Shown piece by piece: positions 6,117-13,125 of a stretch of DNA of 15,318 nucleotides; the stretch's first letter is position 1; each line of letters starts with the position of its first letter. The stretch lies in assembly GCA_041743485.1 (NCBI GenBank), contig JBGTMR010000165.1, forward strand, positions 1 to 15,318. The letters run 5' to 3'. Below the pieces are notes generated by a model, which saw only the letters and a list, made by a program, of their open reading frames with translations, made no database searches and was not told the origin of the DNA. A program made the translations under genes and the position numbers. This stretch comes from JANDLT01 sp041743485 (GTDB lineage: Bacteria > Acidobacteriota > Blastocatellia > Pyrinomonadales > Pyrinomonadaceae).

Positions 6117-7826
6117 ATGAATCGCAATCTCTCAATCTTCATCATCTGCACACTGCTCATCGTCGCGTGCATTCCGACTCTCGCTTCACAACCGAAAAGC
6201 GGCATCCTCACGGCACTCGAAGAAGAACTCGCGCGTAACATGCGCGAGCTAAAAGAGCGCACGAAACAGCCGCCGTACTTCATCTCTTACAACGTCACCG
6301 ACCGTGAATCAATCATCGTCAGTGCATCGCGCGGCGCACTGCAAACGAGCAATGCTAATCGGCAAAGAGTTCTCGATGTTGATGTGCGCGTCGGAAGTTA
6401 TGAACAGGACAACACGAGTCAGATTCGTGATGAAAACGATTTCAGTGCCGATGCTTCGTTCGTGCGCTCAGTGCCTTTGCCGCTCGATGATGACAGGGAT
6501 GCGATTAAGAGTGCGCTTTGGTTGGAGACCGACCGACGTTATAAAGCGGCGACCGAGCGTTTGATTAAAGTCGCGGCGAATCGGAATGTGCGCGTCGAAG
6601 CGGCGGACACATCGCCGGATTTTTCGCGTGAACAATCCGCGCAGGTTTCTCTGTCGAACGTAAAATTGAACGTCAACAAAGAAGTGTTTGAAGGGCGCGT
6701 TAAAAACTTATCGCGTTACTTCAATGCGTTCCCCGACATCTTCGACGCAACTGTGACGTTCACCGCCGACGCGACGACGGACACACTCGCCACGACCGAA
6801 GGCACAAGCCTCGAACACGCGGCGGCGCGCTATCGCATCTCGGTCTTGGCGCAAACCAAAGCGGCGGACGGCATGGACTTGTACCGCTTTGAATCCTTCG
6901 ACGCGCACGACACAAAAGGCTTGCCCGACGACGCGAGCATCACGCGCTCAATGGAGAAGATGGCGCGCGACCTCCTCGCTTTACGCAAAGCTCCGGTTAT
7001 CACGCCTTTCGCGGGTCCCGCGATTCTTTCGGGGCGCGCGAGCGGCGTGTTCTTCCATGAAATCTTCGGGCATCGCATCGAAGGGCATCGCCAGAAATCG
7101 GAGAACGAAGGACAGACTTTCACGGCGAGCGTCGGCAGTTCCGTTCTGCCCGCGTTTCTTTCCGTGTATGACGACCCGACTATCAGGCGTTTGAGCGATG
7201 TGGACTTGAACGGCTTTTATGAATACGACGATGAAGGCGTCAAGGCGCGGCGCGTCGGTGTCGTCGAGCGCGGCGTATTGCGAAACTTTTTGATGTCGCG
7301 CGCACCTATCACGGGCTTTCCAAAGTCAAACGGACACGGGCGCAAAGCGGCGGGCTTTCGCGCCGTCGGGCGGCAGGGAAACTTGATTGTCGAAGCCACA
7401 CGCGGTGTCAGCGAAAGAGAATTAAGGCGTTTGTTGATTCAAGAATGCCGCAAACAGGGGAAACCTTACGGCTTACTTTTTGAAGATATTTCCGGCGGCT
7501 TCACCTTCACGACGCGCGACGCGCCGCAGAGTTTTCAGGTGACGCCGATTCTCGTTTATCGCGTGTATGTTGACGGACGCGCCGATGAACTCGTGCGCGG
7601 AGCGGACTTAATCGGCACGCCCTTAACCGCGTTTTCGCGCATCATCGCGGCGGGCGACACACAACAAATTTTCAACGGTTATTGCGGCGCGGAATCCGGT
7701 TTCATTCCCGTATCGGCAATCAGCCCAAGCATTCTGGTATCGCAAATCGAAGTTCAGAAGCAACAAAAATCATCGGAGCGGTTGCCGGTTTTGCCGCCGC
7801 CGGATTTAAGTCGCATCGGAAATTAA
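6117..7826 (+). CDS. Exported TldD/PmbA-family metallopeptidase
   Basis: A 569-residue protein of the TldD/PmbA (peptidase U62) family. Residues 1-23 form a signal sequence; IVAC ending at Cys18 fits a lipobox, and cleavage near Ala23-Ser24 is the alternative, so it is either a lipoprotein or a periplasmic protein. The zinc motif HEIFGH is at 314-319 (FFHEIFGHRIEGH). Cys523 in GYCGAESGFIPVSAISPSIL stands where TldD has its third metal ligand, so the active site looks complete. E. coli TldD is cytoplasmic and slightly shorter; the added N-terminal export signal is the main difference. No Shine-Dalgarno sequence is seen before the ATG, but it is the start that supplies the signal sequence. It is followed by a paralogue with a broken metal site. 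The natural substrate is unknown. Confidence 0.92.
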   Translation: MNRNLSIFIICTLLIVACIPTLASQPKSGILTALEEELARNMRELKERTKQPPYFISYNVTDRESIIVSASRGALQTSNANRQRVLDVDVRVGSYEQDNTSQIRDENDFSADASFVRSVPLPLDDDRDAIKSALWLETDRRYKAATERLIKVAANRNVRVEAADTSPDFSREQSAQVSLSNVKLNVNKEVFEGRVKNLSRYFNAFPDIFDATVTFTADATTDTLATTEGTSLEHAAARYRISVLAQTKAADGMDLYRFESFDAHDTKGLPDDASITRSMEKMARDLLALRKAPVITPFAGPAILSGRASGVFFHEIFGHRIEGHRQKSENEGQTFTASVGSSVLPAFLSVYDDPTIRRLSDVDLNGFYEYDDEGVKARRVGVVERGVLRNFLMSRAPITGFPKSNGHGRKAAGFRAVGRQGNLIVEATRGVSERELRRLLIQECRKQGKPYGLLFEDISGGFTFTTRDAPQSFQVTPILVYRVYVDGRADELVRGADLIGTPLTAFSRIIAAGDTQQIFNGYCGAESGFIPVSAISPSILVSQIEVQKQQKSSERLPVLPPPDLSRIGN

Positions 7827-7827
7827 A

Positions 7828-7929
7828 CGCAGAGAGGCGCAGAGTTGAGGACGCAGAGTATCGCAGAGAAAACTTGAATTTCCTTTGCTGTCTGCGTTCC
7901 TCTGCGTCCGCCCTCTGCGATTCTCCGCG
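7828..7929. repeat. Palindromic repeat built of CGCAGAG heptamers
   Basis: CGCAGAG begins at 7828, 7838, 7852 and 7862. The complementary units (CTCTGCG or one-base variants) begin at about 7890, 7900, 7913 and 7923. The unit spacings are 10, 14, 10 on the left and 10, 13, 10 on the right, so the arms mirror each other around an AT-rich centre (7869-7889). The repeat starts 1 base after the stop of the first tldD-like gene. An open frame of the second gene can be read back into it (start 7885), but this is repeat-derived. Confidence 0.88.
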
Positions 7930-7968
7930 TCACTTCTTTCAATCATCAAACGGTTCAACGCAACACTC

Positions 7969-9882
7969 ATGCGATTGTCAAAAACACTAACGAACTTGTC
8001 CGTTATTCTTAGTTTAGCCTTAGCGACGTGCGCTCCCTCATTCGCTCAAGCCGCATCTCCGGCAAGCGAATCGAACGCGCTTTTGCGTGCGATGCAAGAC
8101 GAACTCGCGCGCTCGGTCGCGGGCTTGCGGCTTGGTGATTCTGCGAAGCCTTACTTCATCGAGTACGCGGTTGAAGATGCGGAAGATATAACCGTCGTCG
8201 CGTCGTTCGGTGCGATTACGACGCGCGACCGTAGCCGGACAAGGACTTTGCGAACGCGCGTGCGCGTCGGTTCATACACGTTCGACAACACGGGTTTCCT
8301 GAATCCGGCGGAGTTCTTTACGGCGGCGTTCGCGTCGCGCGCGCTTCCCGTCGAAGATGATTACGCGGCTTTGCGCCATGAGTTATGGCTGGCAACCGAC
8401 GCGGCGTACAAGACGGCAATCGCGCAGTTCGGACGCAAGCAGGCTTTCGTGCAGAACCGTCAAAACGACGATGCGACACAGGATTTTTCACCGGAAGCGA
8501 AAACGGAATTTATCAGTGAGCAAGCTTTCGGCATAGAGTTTCCGCAAGCCGAATGGGAGCAGCGCGCGCGCGAAATGTCGAACGTGTTTCGTGATTTCCC
8601 TCTTGTTCAAGAATCGAACGTGACGCTTCGTGTACGCGCGAAGTGCGAGTATCTCGTCAATTCGGAAGGGACAACGGTGCGTGAACCTTCGACGCTTGTG
8701 TCGTTAGAGACACGCGCCGCCGTGCAAGCCCCCGACGGTACGCGGTTAAGCAATTCGTCGCCGGTGCGCGGGCGAAGTTTGAATGATATTCCGGCGCACG
8801 AAGCGATGTTAAAGGACGCGCGCCGCGTCGCGGAATTTATGACCGCGCTCGGACGCGCTCCGGTTCTCGCCGACAACTACGCCGGACCCGTGTTGTTTGA
8901 AGGACAGGCGGCGGCGGAGATGTTCGCGCAAATTTTAGCTCCGCATCTCGCGGACGAACGCCCGCCGCTTGCCGAATCGGATGATTTACTCGAAGCCTTA
9001 GGGTATCGCCGGAGCGGGCTTGCCGACCGCATCGGGCGACCCGTGTTTCCGCGCGCGTTCGATGTCACGGATGACCCCGAAGCACAGCACATCGGGTTTG
9101 TTTCAGTCGGCGGCGGAAGCGATTCTCCAAGCACACAAAGTTCTGAATTGCATACGTTGTTCGGCTCATACCGCGTTGACGAACAGGGCGTGCGGGCGCG
9201 GCGCGTGTCATTGGTTGAGAACGGGATACTGAAAAACTTCGTCGCCGGAAGACGACCGCGCGAAGCAAGCAACACGGGTAAAGGAAGCGATACGGGCGGT
9301 TCAAAAGTCGCGGCAACATCGAACGGGCAATCGTCAAACGGACACGGACGCGCCGGAAGTTACGGCGAACCGCGCGCGAGCGTCAGCAATTTGTTTATCG
9401 AAGCCAAGACGGGCGGCAAGAGCGAAGCGGAGTTGAAGCGAAGTTTAATCGAAGCGTGTCGGGCGGAAAATCTGCCGTTCGGAATTATCATCCGCGAACT
9501 CACGACGCCGGGCAATACGAATCTCGTCGGGGATGCGGACGCGCAAAATTCCGGCGGGGCGTTGAATAATCAAACGATGCTTTCGATGCCCGTCGCGGTT
9601 TATAAAGTTGATGTCGTGAGCGGTGCGGAACAACTCGTGCGGGTCGCGGCGGCGGGTGATTTATCCGTGCGTTCGTTGCGGCGATTGTCGGCATGGGGAG
9701 ATAAAGCTTACGTTCATCATCGCCTCAATCCGACGTTCGGCATCACGGGCGGCGACATCGCTTTCGGGATTCCGGTGAGCATCATCGCCCCGTCGGTGCT
9801 GATTGATGAGATGGAGATACGCCGTCCCGCAGGGTCACGCGCCGCCCCCGTCGTGTTGACGAATCCGTATTTTAAGAAGTGA
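7969..9882 (+). CDS. Exported TldD/PmbA-family protein lacking the zinc site
   Basis: A 637-residue paralogue of the preceding protein. The ATG at 7969 is chosen because it gives a clean signal peptide (MRLSKTLTNLSVILSLALAT, then CAPSFAQA with a likely cut after Ala28); a longer frame from 7885 only adds translated repeat DNA. The aligned opening of both mature proteins is similar (ALLRAMQDELARSVAGL; KPYFIEYAVED; VRVGSYTFDNT). The HExxxH site is replaced: where the first copy has HEIFGH this one has AQILAP (320-325), and the cysteine region reads ITGGDIAFGIPVSIIAPSVL without Cys. A low-complexity Ser/Gly/Asn insert lies at about 430-468. It should be catalytically dead and may partner the first copy, as TldE partners TldD. 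Pairing is inference. Confidence 0.9.
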   Translation: MRLSKTLTNLSVILSLALATCAPSFAQAASPASESNALLRAMQDELARSVAGLRLGDSAKPYFIEYAVEDAEDITVVASFGAITTRDRSRTRTLRTRVRVGSYTFDNTGFLNPAEFFTAAFASRALPVEDDYAALRHELWLATDAAYKTAIAQFGRKQAFVQNRQNDDATQDFSPEAKTEFISEQAFGIEFPQAEWEQRAREMSNVFRDFPLVQESNVTLRVRAKCEYLVNSEGTTVREPSTLVSLETRAAVQAPDGTRLSNSSPVRGRSLNDIPAHEAMLKDARRVAEFMTALGRAPVLADNYAGPVLFEGQAAAEMFAQILAPHLADERPPLAESDDLLEALGYRRSGLADRIGRPVFPRAFDVTDDPEAQHIGFVSVGGGSDSPSTQSSELHTLFGSYRVDEQGVRARRVSLVENGILKNFVAGRRPREASNTGKGSDTGGSKVAATSNGQSSNGHGRAGSYGEPRASVSNLFIEAKTGGKSEAELKRSLIEACRAENLPFGIIIRELTTPGNTNLVGDADAQNSGGALNNQTMLSMPVAVYKVDVVSGAEQLVRVAAAGDLSVRSLRRLSAWGDKAYVHHRLNPTFGITGGDIAFGIPVSIIAPSVLIDEMEIRRPAGSRAAPVVLTNPYFKK

Positions 9883-9905
9883 TACGAAATTGATTCGGGT
9901 TGGTA

Positions 9906-9921
9906 ATTTGAAATCTCAAAT
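9906..9921. repeat. Small ATTTGA hairpin after the second tldD-like gene
   Basis: ATTTGA-AATC-TCAAAT is a perfect 6-bp stem with a 4-base loop in the 79-base space between converging genes. The same wording recurs as longer palindromes at 13912-13951 and 14874-14900. There is no T run, so terminator function is uncertain. Confidence 0.6.
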
Positions 9922-9961
9922 CGCAAAAGCGAAACTGCATGATGCGCCGATGATTTTCGGT

Positions 9962-10315
9962 TCACCCGTAAAGCGGCGGTGAAGTCAGGCGACGATAGAT
10001 AAGAACCACGCCGACGATAAGCCAACACCAACCGAGAACATAAAGAAAAGGCGCGCCGTGATTGTGCGCCCACGCTTCCGCGACGCGCCCTTCGGAGAGC
10101 AGACAGAAACCGCGCGTCATGCCGCACATCATGCAGCCCGCGCATGTCCTGACGGGAAGCAACGGATGACCGTCTGCGACGACGCGACTATAAGGCACGA
10201 ATGAACCGATGACGGCGAGGGCGACAGGCAAGGTGAATGCCGCATACACCCAACGCAAAGCCTGCCACCATTCGCGTGCGTTGGGAAGCGTTGAGGGTAA
10301 GAGGTGTGTATTCAT
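9962..10315 (-). CDS. DUF2752 membrane protein
   Basis: A 117-residue protein with the DUF2752 signature: cysteines 58, 61 and 64 in RTCAGCMMCGMTRGF, then LLSEGRVAEAWAHNHGAP, matching the family's C-x2-CG-x-TRxF ... G-x2-x2-A-x3-N pattern. Two hydrophobic segments at about 22-40 and 88-107 should span the inner membrane, with the cysteine loop between them. No biochemical role is established for the family. It starts 3 bases after the stop of the zinc-ribbon gene, so the two are surely cotranscribed and probably translationally coupled. Family call strong, function unknown. Confidence 0.9.
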   Translation of the reverse strand: MNTHLLPSTLPNAREWWQALRWVYAAFTLPVALAVIGSFVPYSRVVADGHPLLPVRTCAGCMMCGMTRGFCLLSEGRVAEAWAHNHGAPFLYVLGWCWLIVGVVLIYRRLTSPPLYG

Positions 10316-10318
10316 AGT

Positions 10319-10804
10319 TCAGAAGATGCAGCATCCTATCAACAAGCGGATTAATCCGAGGACAAGTGCCACGCTACCTAGCACTAAACCAATTACTGCT
10401 TGATTACGATTGAGGAGCGGTTTCGCAGCAAACAACGCAATCAAACTGGTCGTAATAGCACCAAGGCTAATGAGAGTAGTAAAATAATTAAGCGAACCAA
10501 GTAAAGGGATCAATCCGATAGCCATTACGCATAAAGCGGTAATGCCGAGTGCCATGCCGACGGTTGGCAATACTCCGGTCTGCATCGGAGGCATGGAGGC
10601 GGGCGTTTGATACAACGGTGATTGTGCGGGCTGTGTTTGCGGCAACATATCCGTATAAGTCGGCGGCGTGTATATCTGCTCAACGTCTTTAAGCGTAGTT
10701 TCCGCGCGCCAACTCTCCGGCTGCGGTGCTATTTGCGCTCCGCAGTTGACGCAAAACTTTACACCGTCCACATTGGGCGTGCTGCAAGCTGAACAGGTTG
10801 TCAT
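10319..10804 (-). CDS. Zinc-ribbon membrane protein (DUF4190-like tail)
   Basis: A 161-residue protein. It opens with a zinc ribbon whose ligands are Cys4, Cys7, Cys18 and Cys21 (CSAC ... CVNC). A Pro/Gln/Thr-rich linker (about 28-78) follows, then three hydrophobic stretches (about 81-103, 108-128, 136-158), resembling the DUF4190 type of small membrane domain. The ribbon should face the cytoplasm. AAGGAG lies 8 bases before the ATG, one of the clearest ribosome sites in the window. The gene heads a two-gene unit with the DUF2752 gene, and inverted-repeat element B sits directly upstream, so its promoter lies within or just beside that element. Specific role unknown. Confidence 0.85.
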   Translation of the reverse strand: MTTCSACSTPNVDGVKFCVNCGAQIAPQPESWRAETTLKDVEQIYTPPTYTDMLPQTQPAQSPLYQTPASMPPMQTGVLPTVGMALGITALCVMAIGLIPLLGSLNYFTTLISLGAITTSLIALFAAKPLLNRNQAVIGLVLGSVALVLGLIRLLIGCCIF

Positions 10805-10835
10805 GGTGTTTGCTCCTTCGTGTGATTAAGTAACC

Positions 10836-11122
10836 CACCTTACGCGAATCTGGTTTTCAGCCGCGTTCACGCGGCTTTCCGCGAAGCGGCGACTAGCCAC
10901 GCGATTCATCGCGTGGACAACCAGCGTGAACAGTGAGAGGGCGTTTTAACGTCCTTGTCGGAAAGGTCTGCTTTAGCCAATCGCTAAAGCGGGTGCGAGA
11001 AGGACGTTAAAACGCCCTTTCACTATCTGTCTTCTCCAAACCCAGCCGTCAAACGGCTGATCTAGTTGCCGCTTCACGGAAAGCCCGATGAATCGGGCTA
11101 AAAATCATTACCGCGTAAGGTG
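10836..11122. repeat. Inverted-repeat element B, relative of element A
   Basis: This element fills the 333-base gap between two minus-strand genes. Its ends are CACCTTACGCG (10836-10846) and CGCGTAAGGTG (11112-11122). Moving inward, each arm holds a hairpin (AGCCGCGTTCACGCGGCT at 10859; reverse complement of right arm AGCCCGATTCATCGGGCT), then TTCCGCGAAGCGGC or TTCCGTGAAGCGGC, a second hairpin, and AGGGCGTTTTAACGTCC (10938 onward) against GGACGTTAAAACGCCCT (to 11018). The centre is GCTTTAGC-CAATC-GCTAAAGC (10970-10990). The whole element could fold on itself. No protein is encoded. Confidence 0.88.
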
Positions 11123-11137
11123 AGTAAGTGAAAAACG

Positions 11138-12094
11138 TCAGACGCGCGGAACGTAGAAAACTTGCTCATCCGCGACGACAGGCTTTAATCCGTAGTCGTG
11201 CAGTTCGGTTTCCGTGCGACCTAAAAAAGTAAAGTGCGGCAAGTCGCTCAACACGGTTTGAAACCAGCCGTGACGGGCGAGAATGTCACGAACAGAGGCA
11301 TCACGAAATTCCGCGACATCGAAGGCGAGCATCGCCAGATGTTGCGACGTGCCGGGAAGGGCGACCGAACGCATCACGGATTTCTTGAAATCTTTGCTGA
11401 AAAAAATCCCGCGCCCTTCCATTTCAAGTACGGCGGCGACTTGGGCGTTAATCGGAAGTTCGCGCACCGCGTCGGCTTCATCACCTGTCACCCGCCCGCA
11501 CGCGCACCAGAAATCAAGGGCGGGCAACACGCGGGACGACCACAGGCGCAACGTATCGTCATAACTTCGGCGTGATGCTTCACTTCCGCCGCGCGGCGTG
11601 ATGGTCAAACCCGAACTTGTCGCCGCATCGCGCGCGGCAATCAAAGCTTGCAGGGCGGCGGGTTGAAGTTGAACCGCCACATCATCAAACATCCTCTGTG
11701 CAATTCCGGCTTGATTTTGAAAATCAGCGACTTCCCGCTCATTCGCAAACACGCACGCATCCGGTACGCGCACGGTTTCAGCGGCGACAAACAACGCGCC
11801 GTATTCTTCAATGGCGCGCCGCGCAACCACATCACCGGGCGGGCAAACTTCGTCGAACCGCATCCGGCGTGCGGCTAATATCTCCGGCAGCACATCGTAA
11901 AACAGAGGCGATGACGGCGGGAGCGAAGATGATGAGTGTGCGGTATCAGTGAGCGTGTCAGTAAGCGAGAAACGGTGTGTCGCGCACGGTGCATCATTGG
12001 CGGCGGGCGTCGTGTCGGGTTCGGTGATGTCGTCGAGTCGAATCAAAACGAGAAGTGTGTTGCGTTTCAGAGTGTGAGTTGATGGAAGCGGCAA
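11138..12094 (-). CDS. Divergent VanY/M15-like peptidase-related protein
   Basis: A 318-residue protein not assigned by overall similarity, but its C-terminal half carries the order of motifs of M15 (VanY/DacB-type) D-Ala-D-Ala carboxypeptidases. These are TPRGGSEASRRSYDDTLRLW (167-186), like the G-x-RS-x3-Q region; PGTSQHLAMLAFDV (247-260), like S-x-H-x4-A-x-D; and LSDLPHFTFLG (282-292), like the E-x-W-H-F segment. His252, Asp259 and His287 would be the zinc ligands. The catalytic Glu position holds Asp284 and the Trp is Pro. The N-terminal 65 residues are Ser/Thr/Asp-rich with no convincing signal peptide. The TTG start has no ribosome site, and stop codons in frame lie just upstream, so the true start may be further in (for example Met78). 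A cell-wall role is inference. Confidence 0.65.
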   Translation of the reverse strand: MPLPSTHTLKRNTLLVLIRLDDITEPDTTPAANDAPCATHRFSLTDTLTDTAHSSSSLPPSSPLFYDVLPEILAARRMRFDEVCPPGDVVARRAIEEYGALFVAAETVRVPDACVFANEREVADFQNQAGIAQRMFDDVAVQLQPAALQALIAARDAATSSGLTITPRGGSEASRRSYDDTLRLWSSRVLPALDFWCACGRVTGDEADAVRELPINAQVAAVLEMEGRGIFFSKDFKKSVMRSVALPGTSQHLAMLAFDVAEFRDASVRDILARHGWFQTVLSDLPHFTFLGRTETELHDYGLKPVVADEQVFYVPRV

Positions 12095-12165
12095 GCCGCC
12101 GTTGAAATGATTTAGGATGTTCGGGCGTCATCATAGATGCGTCGCGCGCGAACGGTCAACGCGCA

Positions 12166-12192
12166 TTGAGTGATGTCTGAATGCGGTATATT
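12166..12192 (+). promoter_or_regulatory. Possible promoter before the 126-residue gene
   Basis: TTGAGT (12166-12171) and TATATT (12187-12192) resemble -35 and -10 boxes, but the spacer is only 15 bases. They lie in the 168-base divergent gap, which must hold promoters for both flanking genes. Weak evidence. Confidence 0.25.
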
Positions 12193-12262
12193 GAAGCGTT
12201 GAATTTGAGCGAGCGATGGCGGCTAAATCACAGGATGGCTTACACGCCGAGAGCAACCGAAT

Positions 12263-12643
12263 ATGACGCAAGCGGCAAGACTTTTTGAGATTCTGAAAAC
12301 TTATCGTCAACATGGATGGCGGGCGCGCCGCGTGTTGCTGACCGCCGCGACGCGCGACGAATTAAACGTGACGCCCGATGTGTGGCGTGATGAGTTGAGC
12401 AATACGATTGTTCACGAAGCGGAGTTTGATGCTGTGTGGTTTGCGCGGGCGGCGGGCGATAGTAGTGGTGATGACGGTGTGCGTGAAGCTTGGGAATTGC
12501 GCTTGATTGCGGCGACGCCGTTCGCGTTGTTCGAGATGTTTGAAGCCGACGAAGCGGAAGAAGACCGCGAAGATGTGCGACGCGAAATGGAAGCGCAGAT
12601 GCGTGAACGTCTCGTACCGCGCACCGCCGATGCAGAGGGTTGA
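12263..12643 (+). CDS. Conserved-looking small protein of unknown function
   Basis: A 126-residue acidic cytoplasmic protein that I do not recognise. It opens with an amphipathic helix (TQAARLFEILKTYRQHGWRA), followed by RRVLLTAATRDEL, a strand pair around FDAVWFARAAGD and AWELRLIAATPFALFEMFEA, and ends in a highly charged helix (EEDREDVRREMEAQMRERL). There is no signal peptide, membrane segment or metal motif. The coding bias matches its neighbours, and the two small genes that follow on the same strand are also of unknown function. The frame is probably real because it is open throughout, has balanced composition and faces away from the M15-like gene across a normal divergent gap. Confidence 0.7.
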   Translation: MTQAARLFEILKTYRQHGWRARRVLLTAATRDELNVTPDVWRDELSNTIVHEAEFDAVWFARAAGDSSGDDGVREAWELRLIAATPFALFEMFEADEAEEDREDVRREMEAQMRERLVPRTADAEG

Positions 12644-12736
12644 GTCAGCGTGCGTTGACACCAAAGACCAACGCCCGACGCACAGACGGCATCCAAGCCG
12701 CTTGAATCAAGTCAAGCAGATGTTAGGAAAACAAGC

Positions 12737-12976
12737 GTGGAAGTTACCAAAGCTCTCGCGGCGTTGCAGCCGCTTTACAATCAAAACAATATCGAACTCG
12801 TTACCGAAGACGGTGGGCGCGTGCGCGGTACGGTGCGAAGCATGAAAACGACGCAAGCCCTAACCCGTCCGTCCGTTAAAATCGAACGCGCCGACGGCGA
12901 AATCATCAAAGTTCAATTTCATACCATCGTCGAAATCATTGACCATAATCCGTCCGCCGTAACGGAAGCCGCCTGA
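12737..12976 (+). CDS. Small beta-rich protein, possibly SH3/Sm-like
   Basis: A 79-residue protein starting with GTG at 12737; AGGA at 12725-12728 gives an 8-base spacing. After an N-terminal helix (VTKALAALQPLYNQ) the rest alternates as short strands: NIELVTEDGGRVRGTVRSM, then RPSVKIERADGEIIKVQFHT and IVEII. The pattern of a glycine-bearing turn (DGGRVRG) and a second DGE turn resembles small SH3- or Sm-type barrels, which often bind RNA or peptides; this is a fold guess from pattern only. It is separated by 93 bases from the gene before and 149 from the gene after. Confidence 0.7.
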   Translation: MEVTKALAALQPLYNQNNIELVTEDGGRVRGTVRSMKTTQALTRPSVKIERADGEIIKVQFHTIVEIIDHNPSAVTEAA

Positions 12977-13125
12977 CGTTCGGGCTTACATACAAACACA
13001 CGCAAAATCGCTTTCAAGCTTCCCGGAATCGTCGCCTTTAGCAATGGATTCGGAGTATAGTGTTGACGCTCTCCCGTTAAGCGGCAAAGAGAAATTCAGT
13101 TTCGCCGCGAGAGCGTGGCATTCAA

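Noticed and set aside
5866..6135. 89-codon minus-strand frame in the gap before the first tldD-like gene
   Set aside because: It is made largely of inverted-repeat element C and overlaps the start of the tldD-like gene; no protein features.
7885..7968. N-terminal extension of the second tldD-like gene
   Set aside because: These 28 codons translate the CGCAGAG repeat and its flank; starting at 7969 gives a normal signal peptide at the N-terminus.
11234..11575. 113-codon plus-strand frame
   Set aside because: Antisense to the M15-like gene, whose motifs in order support the minus strand as coding.
13033..13061. Promoter with TATAGT at 13056-13061
   Set aside because: The -35 position reads CGCCTT, far from consensus, so the -10-like word alone is not enough.
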